Assembly: GCF_007692655.1 (NCBI RefSeq)
Contig: NZ_REBQ01000118.1
Coordinates: forward strand, 1 to 64,000
Reading direction: 5' to 3'
DNA length: 64,000 nucleotides
From: Halomonas sp.
Lineage (GTDB): Bacteria > Pseudomonadota > Gammaproteobacteria > Pseudomonadales > Halomonadaceae
The translations under genes and the position numbers were made by a program. A model generated the notes under the pieces. The model was not told where the DNA came from. It was given only the letters and a program-made list of their open reading frames with translations, and made no database searches. This document shows positions 51,374 through 64,000 of the stretch, piece after piece; position 1 is the first letter of the stretch; each line of letters starts with the position of its first letter.

Positions 51374-52564
51374 TTAATACTCCTCGTCGTCATCACCTTC
51401 ATCGCTCATAAAGCCGAGGCTGCCGGTATTGACTAACTGTGTGAGCAGAGCAGCTGCTCCTTCAAGTTCAAGATCTTCCGGGTAGAGCGGCGTCGTATCG
51501 GCTAGGCGCTTAGCTAACTCAGGTGAGCAAGCGTGGCCATCGCCATCTACAAACAGTGTGGTACCGCTGGCATCACTACGCCAGGCAAAGCGTGAACCGG
51601 GCATATGGTAAAGCGGTTCGCCGTCTTGTAGTTGAGCAACAAGCGCCGCTTCGTTGAGCGGGGTCTCGAGTGGTACCACTTGATCGACATACTTTGGCTG
51701 AGTCATTACCCGGCCAAACCACTGTGCCACTTGAGCAGGGTTATCCAAGGTAGACACAATCAGTTGACGCATGCGTTCAACGGCTGCGTCGTCCAATTCA
51801 CCCACCTGCTGGGCAGGCGCCATGCCCGCATCGCTGTAACGCTGGGAGGCGGGAAGCTGTTCGCCCAGGTAGTCGGCATAAGAGGTGATGGCCTCGTCGG
51901 CGGAAGGTGCGCGAAAACCCACCGAGATGGTCATACAGTCGTCGCTTTGGCTAACGCCGTGGTGGGCCCAGCCAGGCGGCAAATAGAGCATGTCGCCCGG
52001 CTCAAGTACCCAGTCGGAGTCCGGCTCTACGGTAAACTCTTGTAAAATGCGCAGATCTATACCTTGGATAATAGGCGCATCTTCAGCAAGTTTTCCGCCC
52101 AGCTGCCAGCGGCGAAGGCCGCTTGCCTGGAGCAGGAAAACATCGTACTGGTCAATATGCGCACCCACATTGCCGCCAGGGGGGGCGTAGCTGATCATCA
52201 CATCATCAAGCCGCCAGCGTGGTAGGAAGTCAAACTCATCCAGTAGCGCCGCCACTGAGGGCACGTAGTGGTCAACTGCCTGTACCAAGAGACTCCAGTT
52301 CTCTTCCGGTAGCCGTTTGAAGGTAGCTTCATCGAAGGGGCCGTGAGACACCTGCCATGGTCCATCCGGGCCAGCTTCCTCTACTAGGCGTGCCTCTACG
52401 CCCGGCTCGCAGGCGAGCCCTGCCAGCTCATCTGCCTCAATGGGACTAATGAAGTCCGGGATCGCGCCACGAATCAGCAGCGGTTTTTGCTGCCAATAGT
52501 TGGCCAGGAAGTCTGCGGCAGTAAGATCGCCCAACAGGGTTAGCGGCTTATCGTGATGGCTCAT
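51374..52564 (-). CDS. roxA: JmjC/cupin 2-oxoglutarate oxygenase, ribosomal protein L16 arginine hydroxylase
   Basis: NYWQQKPLLIRGAIPDF; GAHIDQYDVFLLQASGLRRWQLG (HxD); LPPGWAHHGVSQSDDCMTISVGFRAPS. Confidence 0.88.
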   Translation of the reverse strand: MSHHDKPLTLLGDLTAADFLANYWQQKPLLIRGAIPDFISPIEADELAGLACEPGVEARLVEEAGPDGPWQVSHGPFDEATFKRLPEENWSLLVQAVDHYVPSVAALLDEFDFLPRWRLDDVMISYAPPGGNVGAHIDQYDVFLLQASGLRRWQLGGKLAEDAPIIQGIDLRILQEFTVEPDSDWVLEPGDMLYLPPGWAHHGVSQSDDCMTISVGFRAPSADEAITSYADYLGEQLPASQRYSDAGMAPAQQVGELDDAAVERMRQLIVSTLDNPAQVAQWFGRVMTQPKYVDQVVPLETPLNEAALVAQLQDGEPLYHMPGSRFAWRSDASGTTLFVDGDGHACSPELAKRLADTTPLYPEDLELEGAAALLTQLVNTGSLGFMSDEGDDDEEY

Positions 52565-52597
52565 GGCGTGTCCTAAAGTTGTAGGCGCAGAAATGCA

Positions 52598-54013
<1,416 letters not shown>

Positions 54014-54095
54014 TTAATCGAGAGCACGTTAGCCGAAAAGCAGGTCACTCGAGAGCAGATAGAGAATAAACCCGTGGTTGCTTAGTTGGGGTAGC

Positions 54096-54737
54096 TTAGT
54101 TAAGGCTATCCAGCGCGTGGCGAAGCGCCTTGCGCTGGAACACAAGTTTCCAGCGGCGACCGCCTTGCTGGTGCCACAAAAGCCCAAAGCGAATGCCAGC
54201 CATTAAACAGGCGCGTACGCGTTCGGGCATCATGCGGCTCTGTAGCAGCGAAGGGTCTCCCTGCACCACAATGCGGTTTTTAAACGTTGAGATTGTCTCT
54301 TGGTACGCTTCCCCTAGGCTGGCAACCACATTTTCATGGGTAGTGCCGAAGTGCTCAGCTTGGCCTTGGATGCGGGTGAGCTTCTGGCCTAACGCACCCA
54401 TCATGTCGTCATTAGTGCGCAGCTTGTTCATCAACAATAGCAGTGAAAAACCGTAGCGCAGCACTACCGGGTTCGCCTGCTTGCGGCCTACCAGGGCTTC
54501 CAAGGTATCGAGCCCCCGCCGAAGATTGTTCGGGTGTCCACCATAAATGGCTTCAAAGCTGCCAGGGTTTGTATCCACGGTGGCGTTAATCAGTGTTTCC
54601 CAAGCGCGGGGGTCGACCTGACCGGTGCGGGCGAGTTCGTCAACGAGACTGGCAGACTGAAAAACACCGGCAAGCGCCAACGCTTGACGCGCAGCAGGGG
54701 TGTCAGGGGCACGATGAATAGGGGTAGTCGGGCTCAT
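54096..54737 (-). CDS. hflD: High frequency lysogenization protein HflD homologue
   Basis: [27 protein letters not shown]; immediately after mnmA with ATGA overlap. Confidence 0.92.
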   Translation of the reverse strand: MSPTTPIHRAPDTPAARQALALAGVFQSASLVDELARTGQVDPRAWETLINATVDTNPGSFEAIYGGHPNNLRRGLDTLEALVGRKQANPVVLRYGFSLLLLMNKLRTNDDMMGALGQKLTRIQGQAEHFGTTHENVVASLGEAYQETISTFKNRIVVQGDPSLLQSRMMPERVRACLMAGIRFGLLWHQQGGRRWKLVFQRKALRHALDSLN

Positions 54738-55879
54738 GCGGCAGCCTCCGAGGCTGTTTTCCAGGTGGCGCGGATGACGCCCCCTCCCAAACAAATGTCA
54801 CCGTCGTAAAGCACCAGCGACTGACCGGGGGTGACTGCCCATTGTGGGTCGTCAAAAGTGACCTCCACGCCACCGTCTGGTAGTGCGTGCATTTCACAGT
54901 CGCAGTCACTTTGCCGATAGCGAGTCTTGGCCGTAAAGCGGCCCTGTTGAACCGGTGGCTCGCCAGCTACCCAATCCATCGCTTCTGTTGCCAGCGTATT
55001 CGAGTAAAGCATCGGGTGTTGCTTGCCCTGAACAGCAATCAGTACGTTGCGATCAAGATCTTTCGCCGCTGCGTACCAGGGCTCCTCTGAGTAGTTGGCA
55101 AGCCCACCAATGCCTAAGCCCTGGCGTTGGCCCAGGGTGTAGTACATCAGCCCCATATGTTCACCAATCACATCGCCCTCAGGCGTCTCAATGGTGCCGG
55201 GTTGGGCGGGCAGGTACTGCTGCAGAAAGTCGCGAAAGCGGCGCTCGCCGATAAAGCAGATGCCCGTGGAGTCTTTTTTCTTGGCGGTAATCAGCTCGTG
55301 CTCTTCCGCGAGTGCGCGCACGGCGGGCTTTTCCAGCTCACCAACCGGGAACAGGGTGCGGGCGATGGCGGCTTCTGGCACCGCGTGGAGGAAGTAACTT
55401 TGATCCTTATTGCCATCGAGCCCTTTAAGCAGCCGCGGGCGGCCGTTACGCAGCCCCTGACGCACATAGTGGCCGGTAGCAATTTTGTCGGCGCCGAGCA
55501 TCTCGGCGTACTCGAGGAATACCTTGAACTTGATTTCCCGGTTGCAAAGAATATCCGGGTTAGGCGTACGGCCCGCTTTGTATTCGGCTAAAAAATGCTC
55601 AAAGACGTTATCCCAATACTCTGCGGCAAAATTGGCGGTATGCAGCGTAATGCCCAGCTTGGCGCAGACGGCCTCGGCGTCGGCGAGATCTTCTTTGGCG
55701 GTACAGTACTCGGTGCCGTCGTCTTCATCCCAGTTTTTCATAAACAGGCCTTCCACTTCATAGCCTTGCTGCATGAGGAGAAGAGCAGAAACGGACGAGT
55801 CTACGCCGCCGGACATGCCGACAATCACTTTGCCGTTAGCGGCGGGCTCAATAGTGGATGACTCGGATTTGGATGACAT
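54734..55879 (-). CDS. mnmA: tRNA 2-thiouridine(34) synthase
   Basis: [41 protein letters not shown] motifs [12 protein letters not shown] and [16 protein letters not shown]. Confidence 0.98.
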   Translation of the reverse strand: MSSKSESSTIEPAANGKVIVGMSGGVDSSVSALLLMQQGYEVEGLFMKNWDEDDGTEYCTAKEDLADAEAVCAKLGITLHTANFAAEYWDNVFEHFLAEYKAGRTPNPDILCNREIKFKVFLEYAEMLGADKIATGHYVRQGLRNGRPRLLKGLDGNKDQSYFLHAVPEAAIARTLFPVGELEKPAVRALAEEHELITAKKKDSTGICFIGERRFRDFLQQYLPAQPGTIETPEGDVIGEHMGLMYYTLGQRQGLGIGGLANYSEEPWYAAAKDLDRNVLIAVQGKQHPMLYSNTLATEAMDWVAGEPPVQQGRFTAKTRYRQSDCDCEMHALPDGGVEVTFDDPQWAVTPGQSLVLYDGDICLGGGVIRATWKTASEAAA

Positions 55880-55966
55880 GGGCATCCTCAGTAAAGGTAG
55901 TGTGCTAAACGTGGCGTGCAATTGGGGGATGATTATACACGATGGGGGGTGAGCGCTTCGAGTGCT

Positions 55967-56407
55967 TCACTCGCGAATAACGCTTAGCGGGTATCGCCGT
56001 CCGCTAATGGCATCCTCAATGCGTCGCAGCACTAGCGGGCTGCGCAGGCGTGCCTGCTGATCTAATAGACGTATTTGCTCAAGTGTTAACCAGTGGGCAG
56101 CCACTATATCAGGGTCAAGGGCAAGGTCGAGTTGGTTGACGGGCTCTGCGATAAAGCCGTGGCTGTGAAATGTTTGCCCCTCATCGGTATGAAAAACATA
56201 TAGCCCAAGGTAGCCGGTAAGGCTGACACGCCAAGCGGTCTCTTCCTGAACCTCACGGAGAATGGCCTCGATGGGCCCTTCGCCGAGTTCGATATGTCCG
56301 GCGGGCTGATTAAACACGCTGGCGGGTCCGCCGCGCTGCTCTTCCACCATTAAGAATCGCTCATTCTGCTGAATCACGCAGGCAGCGGTGCTGTGAATAT
56401 AGCTCAT
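55967..56407 (-). CDS. nudJ: NUDIX hydrolase (NudJ-like)
   Basis: Nudix box GHIELGEGPIEAILREVQEETAW. Confidence 0.88.
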   Translation of the reverse strand: MSYIHSTAACVIQQNERFLMVEEQRGGPASVFNQPAGHIELGEGPIEAILREVQEETAWRVSLTGYLGLYVFHTDEGQTFHSHGFIAEPVNQLDLALDPDIVAAHWLTLEQIRLLDQQARLRSPLVLRRIEDAISGRRYPLSVIRE

Positions 56408-57000
56408 CAGGACTTCCTACGTTTAGCGCTGCGCGAAAGGGGCTTACCGGGCTGGGGGGCGTGCAGGATCTCTTTGCGCCATTCGCCGGGGGCTAGTCCA
56501 TCTAGCCGCCAGGGGCCAATTGACGCGCGGATTAAGCGCAGCGTCGGAAACCCCGCATGAGCGGTCATGCGTCTAACTTGGCGGTTACGGCCTTCGCTAA
56601 TGGTCAGCTCCAACCAACTGGTCGACGGGTGCCGCTTGGGGTCGATGGCGGGCTGGCGCGGTGCAATAGCGGGAGGTTCTATCATCCGTGCTTTGGCTGG
56701 CAGCGTTGGGCCGTCTTTAAGTGTCATGCCCTGGCGCAGTGCTTTTAAGGCGGCACTATCGATCTGCCCTTCAACCTGAGCCCAATAGGTTTTAGGCTGC
56801 TTGTGGCGGGGGTGAGAAATACGGTGAATTAACCCGCCGTCATCGCTGAGCAGCAGCAAACCTTCGGAGTCGTAATCTAATCGTCCTGCGGGATAAATAT
56901 CTTTAATATCAATGTAGTGAGCTAGCGTCTGGCGACCTTCACGGTCGCTGAACTGACTCAATACCTGAAAAGGCTTGTGCAATAAATAGAGGTTGCTCAT
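56407..57000 (-). CDS. rluE: 23S rRNA pseudouridine synthase (RluE-like)
   Basis: YPAGRLDYDSEGLLLLSDDG; ISEGRNRQVRRMTAHAGFPTLRLIR. Confidence 0.9.
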   Translation of the reverse strand: MSNLYLLHKPFQVLSQFSDREGRQTLAHYIDIKDIYPAGRLDYDSEGLLLLSDDGGLIHRISHPRHKQPKTYWAQVEGQIDSAALKALRQGMTLKDGPTLPAKARMIEPPAIAPRQPAIDPKRHPSTSWLELTISEGRNRQVRRMTAHAGFPTLRLIRASIGPWRLDGLAPGEWRKEILHAPQPGKPLSRSAKRRKS

Positions 57001-57125
57001 GACATCTCTTTCATCTTTGCCATTGGCTTATGGGCACATCACTCATGCGTAAGAAGGGCAGCGCTGATATACTCCGGCCTACCCGCTGGGGCGCCCATCA
57101 TCGTTGAGCTCGCGCTCCGCTCTAG

Positions 57126-59402
<2,277 letters not shown>

Positions 59403-59428
59403 TAGTCTCCAGCTGTGATTTGGCCTTC

Positions 59429-59460
59429 AACCCCCGTCCGCTTGGCGGGCGGGGGTTTTT
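59429..59460 (+). terminator. Terminator of icd
   Basis: AACCCCCGTCCGC ttg GCGGGCGGGGGTT followed by TTT. Confidence 0.92.
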
Positions 59461-59584
59461 GTATCTCGCAGTGTGATATTTTAATTTTTCTATGAACCCT
59501 TGCTGGTCGCTAGCGTCTTAACAGTAGAATGATTTACATAGACGTTTTTATCGGTCAGTCTCGAGATAACCAACCGTGCTGCTT

Positions 59585-59959
59585 ATGTCTAATCAAGAGA
59601 GTTCTTATCTGGCTGTGTTGCCCGTGCAAGCGGGAATGACACGACCAAATATGCCCGATGAAGATGGTGATATGGCGGTGCAGTCAGCAGAACCGGCGCT
59701 GGCGCAACCACCGCTTTATAAAGTGGTGCTCCATAACGATGACTACACACCCATGGAATTCGTTATTGAAGTGCTACAGGATTTTTTCAATATGGACAGC
59801 GAGACGGCCGTTCAGGTTATGCTTGCTGTACATACCCAAGGAAAGGGCACCTGTGGCGTGTTTACGCGGGATATCGCGGAGACCAAAAGTTACCAGGTAA
59901 ATGAGTATGCCCGGGAATGTGAGCACCCGTTGATAAGTGATATTGAGGCCGCCAATTAA
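59585..59959 (+). CDS. clpS: ATP-dependent Clp protease adaptor ClpS
   Basis: [27 protein letters not shown]; long N-terminal extension; start uncertain (59576 GTG or 59585 ATG). Confidence 0.95.
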   Translation: MSNQESSYLAVLPVQAGMTRPNMPDEDGDMAVQSAEPALAQPPLYKVVLHNDDYTPMEFVIEVLQDFFNMDSETAVQVMLAVHTQGKGTCGVFTRDIAETKSYQVNEYARECEHPLISDIEAAN

Positions 59960-60097
59960 AAACGTTGAGAAATAATTGGCGGTGAGGCTTGCAACCGTGC
60001 CATTTGTACCCGATGTTGAGAGTGCCGGTCGACTAAACTGATCCGACGCACGCCCTGGTGGCGTTATGCCCTAGGAAGTAGCGAAAAGGGGACTGCC

Positions 60098-62374
60098 ATG
60101 CTGAGCAAAGAACTTGAAATGACCCTGAACACGGCCTTCACTGTGGCGCGTTCAAAACGCCATGAGTTTATGACCGTTGAGCACCTGCTGCTAGCATTGC
60201 TGGACAATGCTTCAGCCGCGGACGTACTGAAGGCATGCGGGGCTAACCTCGACAAGCTGCGGTCCGATTTGCAGGATTTTATTAACTCAACCACGCCGCT
60301 AATCCCAGAGGGGCAGGGCGATCGTGAAACTCAGCCAACGCTCGGTTTTCAACGTGTTCTACAGCGCGCGGTATTCCACGTTCAGTCATCTGGTAAGAGC
60401 GAAGTCACTGGTGCGAACGTATTAGTAGCGATCTTCTCTGAGCAGGAAAGTCAGGCGGTTTATTTCCTCAAACAGCAGAGCGTTGCGCGGGTTGATGCAG
60501 TTAATTACATTGCTCACGGCATCTCTAAAGTGGCCGGACATGGACCCGCCCCTTCACCTTCTTCATCTGAGGGTGAGGAGGGCGAAGAGGGTGGCAATGA
60601 GGGCGCTGCACATCCGTTGACGGGCTACGCTACCAATTTGAATGAACAGGCGCGGCTGGGCAAAATCGACCCGCTGATTGGCCGTGATCATGAGCTTGAG
60701 CGTGTCGTTCAAATCCTGGCTCGGCGGCGCAAAAACAACCCGCTCTTGGTGGGTGAAGCTGGCGTTGGTAAAACCGCCATCGCAGAAGGTTTGGCCAAGC
60801 GCATCGTCGAAGAAGACGTGCCAGATGTTATTGGCGATGCCGTCGTCTATTCGCTGGATATGGGCGCACTGCTGGCCGGCACTAAATATCGCGGTGATTT
60901 CGAAAAACGTCTCAAGAGCCTGCTGAGTGAGCTGCGCAAACAGCCCAACGCGGTTCTATTTATCGATGAGATTCACACGGTGATTGGCGCTGGTGCCGCA
61001 TCTGGCGGCGTCATGGATGCATCTAACTTGCTCAAGCCTCTGCTCTCCTCAGGCGAGCTGCGCTGCATTGGTTCTACCACGTTCCAAGAGTTCCGCGGCA
61101 TCTTTGAGAAAGATCGTGCTTTGGCACGCCGCTTCCAAAAAGTGGATGTCATGGCGCCATCTGTGGATGACACCATTAAAATTCTCAAAGGATTGCGCTC
61201 ACGCTTCGAAGAGCACCATGAGCTGAAATACACCGACGGTGCGCTTGAGAGTGCCGCGCGTCTCGCAGATCGCTACATCAATGATCGCTTCCTGCCGGAC
61301 AAGGCGATTGATGTGATTGACGAGGCCGGTGCCCACCAGCGTCTTCTGCCGCCTGAAATGCGCGCGAAAACGATCGACGTTGAGCAAGTGGAAGCCGTGG
61401 TAGCCTCCATTGCACGTATTCCGCCGAAGAGCGTTTCAAGCTCGGATCGCAAGCTGCTTGAGAAGCTTGATCGTGACTTGAAAATGTTGGTGTTCGGGCA
61501 GGATGAAGCGATTGATAGCCTTTCTGCTGCGATTAAGCTGTCGCGGGCGGGGCTTAAATCGCCTGACAAACCTGTCGGTAGCTTCCTGTTTGCAGGGCCA
61601 ACGGGCGTGGGCAAAACCGAAGTGGCCAAGCAGCTTGCTCATATTATGGGCATTGAGCTGGTGCGCTTTGATATGTCCGAGTACATGGAGCGCCACACCG
61701 TGTCGCGCTTGATTGGTGCCCCTCCGGGCTATGTGGGCTACGACCAGGGTGGCCTGTTAACCGAAGCAGTCACCAAGCAGCCACACTGTGTGCTGTTGTT
61801 GGATGAGATTGAGAAGGCGCACCCTGAAGTCTTTAACCTGCTGTTGCAGGTCATGGACCACGGTCGCTTAACGGATAACAACGGACGTGAAGCCGACTTC
61901 CGTCACGTTATCTTGATCATGACGTCCAACGCTGGTGCCGAGCAGGCGTCGCGCCGTTCAATTGGCTTCCAGCACCAGGATCACTCCACCGACGCAATGG
62001 AAGTGATTCGCCGCACCTTCTCACCCGAATTCCGCAATCGCTTGGATGGCATTATTCAGTTCCATGCGCTGCCGGTCTCTGTGGTGCGCAACGTTGTCGA
62101 CAAGTTCTTGATCGAACTGCAGGCGCAGCTGGATGAGAAGCGTGTACAGCTGGAAGTGGACGATATGGCGCGGGATTGGTTGGCGGATAAGGGCTACGAT
62201 CCTGATATGGGCGCACGCCCAATGGCGCGCCTCATTCAAGAGAAGCTGAAGAAGCCATTAGCCGAGATGATTCTGTTTGGCGAGTTGGCAGAGCAGGGCG
62301 GTATTGTTCACGTTAGCTTGGAAGAGGGTGAACTTCACCTTGCTACTGAGATTGAAATGGCCGACGCGCCCTGA
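60098..62374 (+). CDS. clpA: ATP-dependent Clp protease ATP-binding subunit ClpA
   Basis: 758 aa; two AAA+ modules [15 protein letters not shown] and [16 protein letters not shown]-domain [35 protein letters not shown]. Confidence 0.98.
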   Translation: MLSKELEMTLNTAFTVARSKRHEFMTVEHLLLALLDNASAADVLKACGANLDKLRSDLQDFINSTTPLIPEGQGDRETQPTLGFQRVLQRAVFHVQSSGKSEVTGANVLVAIFSEQESQAVYFLKQQSVARVDAVNYIAHGISKVAGHGPAPSPSSSEGEEGEEGGNEGAAHPLTGYATNLNEQARLGKIDPLIGRDHELERVVQILARRRKNNPLLVGEAGVGKTAIAEGLAKRIVEEDVPDVIGDAVVYSLDMGALLAGTKYRGDFEKRLKSLLSELRKQPNAVLFIDEIHTVIGAGAASGGVMDASNLLKPLLSSGELRCIGSTTFQEFRGIFEKDRALARRFQKVDVMAPSVDDTIKILKGLRSRFEEHHELKYTDGALESAARLADRYINDRFLPDKAIDVIDEAGAHQRLLPPEMRAKTIDVEQVEAVVASIARIPPKSVSSSDRKLLEKLDRDLKMLVFGQDEAIDSLSAAIKLSRAGLKSPDKPVGSFLFAGPTGVGKTEVAKQLAHIMGIELVRFDMSEYMERHTVSRLIGAPPGYVGYDQGGLLTEAVTKQPHCVLLLDEIEKAHPEVFNLLLQVMDHGRLTDNNGREADFRHVILIMTSNAGAEQASRRSIGFQHQDHSTDAMEVIRRTFSPEFRNRLDGIIQFHALPVSVVRNVVDKFLIELQAQLDEKRVQLEVDDMARDWLADKGYDPDMGARPMARLIQEKLKKPLAEMILFGELAEQGGIVHVSLEEGELHLATEIEMADAP

Positions 62375-62515
62375 ATAGGGCGCCAAGGCCGCTTGAATCA
62401 AGCTGGTAATAGCTAAACGCAGCGCCCTGTCTTCGACGGGGCGTTGTCATTTACAGTGCACAGCTTTGACAGTGAACGGTCGAATTGCCGTGACCGACGC
62501 CACCGCGCGAGCGGC

Positions 62516-62734
62516 TTAGCGCGAACGGTAGACGATACGGCCTTTGGAGAGGTCGTAAGGTGTTAGCTCAACTTTTACCTTGTCTCCGGTGAGGATGCGG
62601 ATATAGTTTTTACGCATCTTTCCTGAGATGTGAGCAGTCACAACGTGACCGTTTTCCAGCTCAACACGAAACATGGTGTTCGGAAGGGTATCGACGATAA
62701 CGCCTTCCATTTCAATATGATCTTCGCGTGCCAT
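62516..62734 (-). CDS. infA: Translation initiation factor IF-1
   Basis: [67 protein letters not shown]. Confidence 0.99.
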   Translation of the reverse strand: MAREDHIEMEGVIVDTLPNTMFRVELENGHVVTAHISGKMRKNYIRILTGDKVKVELTPYDLSKGRIVYRSR

Positions 62735-62895
62735 ATAGGCATTTCCTCACTTATGAGTTAGTAGACTGTTCGTTAGCAATGTAAGCGCTAGTAAGCTAAC
62801 ACTACATCAAAATTTAAGTGCCGCTAGGCGAGCGCTCAAGAAACAGCGCTATATTGTGCCGCAAGCCCGCCGTCAAGGCAAAAAAGCTGGCACGA

Positions 62896-63630
62896 TTAGC
62901 GAATTAGCGGCCGCCAATGGCGCCCATCAAGTATTTCCAGCGGCGCAAACGCTTGTTTGTAGCGCATCTTACGGCACTCTTCGATCCAATACCCTAAATA
63001 CAGGTGTGGTAGTGCTTTTTTTCGGCTGAGCTCAATCAGTTGAAGAATGGCAAAAGTTCCTAGCGAACGTTTATCAAGCGCTTCGCTGACGGCATAGAAG
63101 GTGTAGATCGCTGACAGGCCATGCTCTAATTGATCAAAGGCGGCAACGCCAACCAGCTCTTCGTCAAGGTACATTTCCATTAGATGTGCATAGGGCTCAT
63201 CAAGGGTAAGAAAGGTGCGGTACTGCTCTCGACTAGGGGGATACATATCACCGTCGGCGTGGCGTAGGCGAATATACTCAGCGTAAAGTGCATAATGCTG
63301 GGGCGAAAAGTGAGCAGGCACCACCCGGATGCTAATATCTTCGTTGCGGCGCCAGACCTTGCGCTGAGTGCGGTTGGCCGTAAAGTGACTGACGGGGATG
63401 CGTACCGAGCGGCAAGCATTGCACCCTTCGCAGTGGGGGCGATAAAGATGACGCCCGCTGCGACGAAACCCTAACAGGGCTAACGAGTCATATACTCCTG
63501 GTACAGGAGACTCCTGGGGGTCTAGAAACAGTGTTGTCGCTTCCCTGCCAGGAAGATAGCTGCAGGCATGAGGCACGGTAAGGAAGAAGCGCAGATCCCG
63601 CACCGGGCGACGCGGAGTGTTACTACTCAC
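62896..63630 (-). CDS. bpt: Aspartate/glutamate leucyltransferase (Bpt; often annotated arginyltransferase)
   Basis: CSYLPGREATTLFLDP; LGFRRSGRHLYRPHCEGCNACRSVRIPV; LYLGYWIEECRKMRYK; next to aat. Confidence 0.93.
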   Translation of the reverse strand: MSSNTPRRPVRDLRFFLTVPHACSYLPGREATTLFLDPQESPVPGVYDSLALLGFRRSGRHLYRPHCEGCNACRSVRIPVSHFTANRTQRKVWRRNEDISIRVVPAHFSPQHYALYAEYIRLRHADGDMYPPSREQYRTFLTLDEPYAHLMEMYLDEELVGVAAFDQLEHGLSAIYTFYAVSEALDKRSLGTFAILQLIELSRKKALPHLYLGYWIEECRKMRYKQAFAPLEILDGRHWRPLIR

Positions 63631-63663
63631 GGCTTGCCTCCTGATTGAAGCACAGTACGTTAA

Positions 63664-64000
63664 TCAATATGCGTTGCCCTGGGCGGCAATTGCATTGAGC
63701 CAGGGCGACGCGGGAACCATGGGTGCCACATCTGCTGATAAAGGTAGTGTAAACGCCTCATCTGGCAACCAGTTATTAAGATAGTTGATGAATGACTCAC
63801 GAGCGACTGTAATAGCGCCCAAACTGGCTAAGTGAGGAGTATGCATTTGGCAATCGATGAGTTTGCCACCCTGGGCATGCATGGCTCTGGCAAGGTGTGC
63901 CAGAGCTATTTTTGAGGCATCGGGGGCGCGGGAAAACATCGACTCGCCAAAAAAAACGGCCCCCATGGCGAGCCCGTAAAGGCCGCCGACCAATTGCCCG
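63664..64000 (-). CDS. aat: Leucyl/phenylalanyl-tRNA-protein transferase, C-terminal part (5' end lies beyond the window)
   Basis: GGLYGLAMGAVFFGESMFSRAPDASKIALAHLARAMHAQGGKLIDCQ; reading frame is open to the window edge. Confidence 0.95.
   Translation of the reverse strand, partial: GQLVGGLYGLAMGAVFFGESMFSRAPDASKIALAHLARAMHAQGGKLIDCQMHTPHLASLGAITVARESFINYLNNWLPDEAFTLPLSADVAPMVPASPWLNAIAAQGNAY

Overview
This is a 64-kb stretch of ordinary, gene-dense gammaproteobacterial chromosome. Protein sequences and synteny look Halomonas-like; this is inferred, as no search was run. The core is a large TCA-cycle locus: gltX, tRNA-Ala, tRNA-Glu, gltA (divergent), sdhCDAB, sucAB, lpdA, sucCD, with aceA and a monomeric icd elsewhere in the window. 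Other blocks are: an RHH-regulator/PHB-depolymerase-like esterase pair; rnb; a two-component system followed by a sugar ABC transporter (GltR/GtrS-GtsABCD-like); a BCCT transporter; a YcjF/YcjX pair; a triplicated DUF1266-like protein; a nikABCDE-nikR nickel locus with an exact NikR operator; roxA, purB, hflD, mnmA, nudJ and rluE; and an N-degron cluster (clpS, clpA, infA, bpt/ate, aat). I found no CRISPR array, prophage, transposase or obvious defence island. The least explained signals are mostly non-coding: (i) a 22-bp perfect palindrome plus four 15-bp phased repeats upstream of the RHH/esterase pair; (ii) a 97-bp structured palindromic element between gtsC and gtsD; (iii) competing or large hairpins in the sdhC, sucA and sucC leaders; (iv) short repeats upstream of the YeaQ-like gene and aceA. 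The main protein-level oddities are a two-lipoyl-domain SucB and the three-repeat DUF1266 protein. All homology calls are from reading the translations, without database searches.
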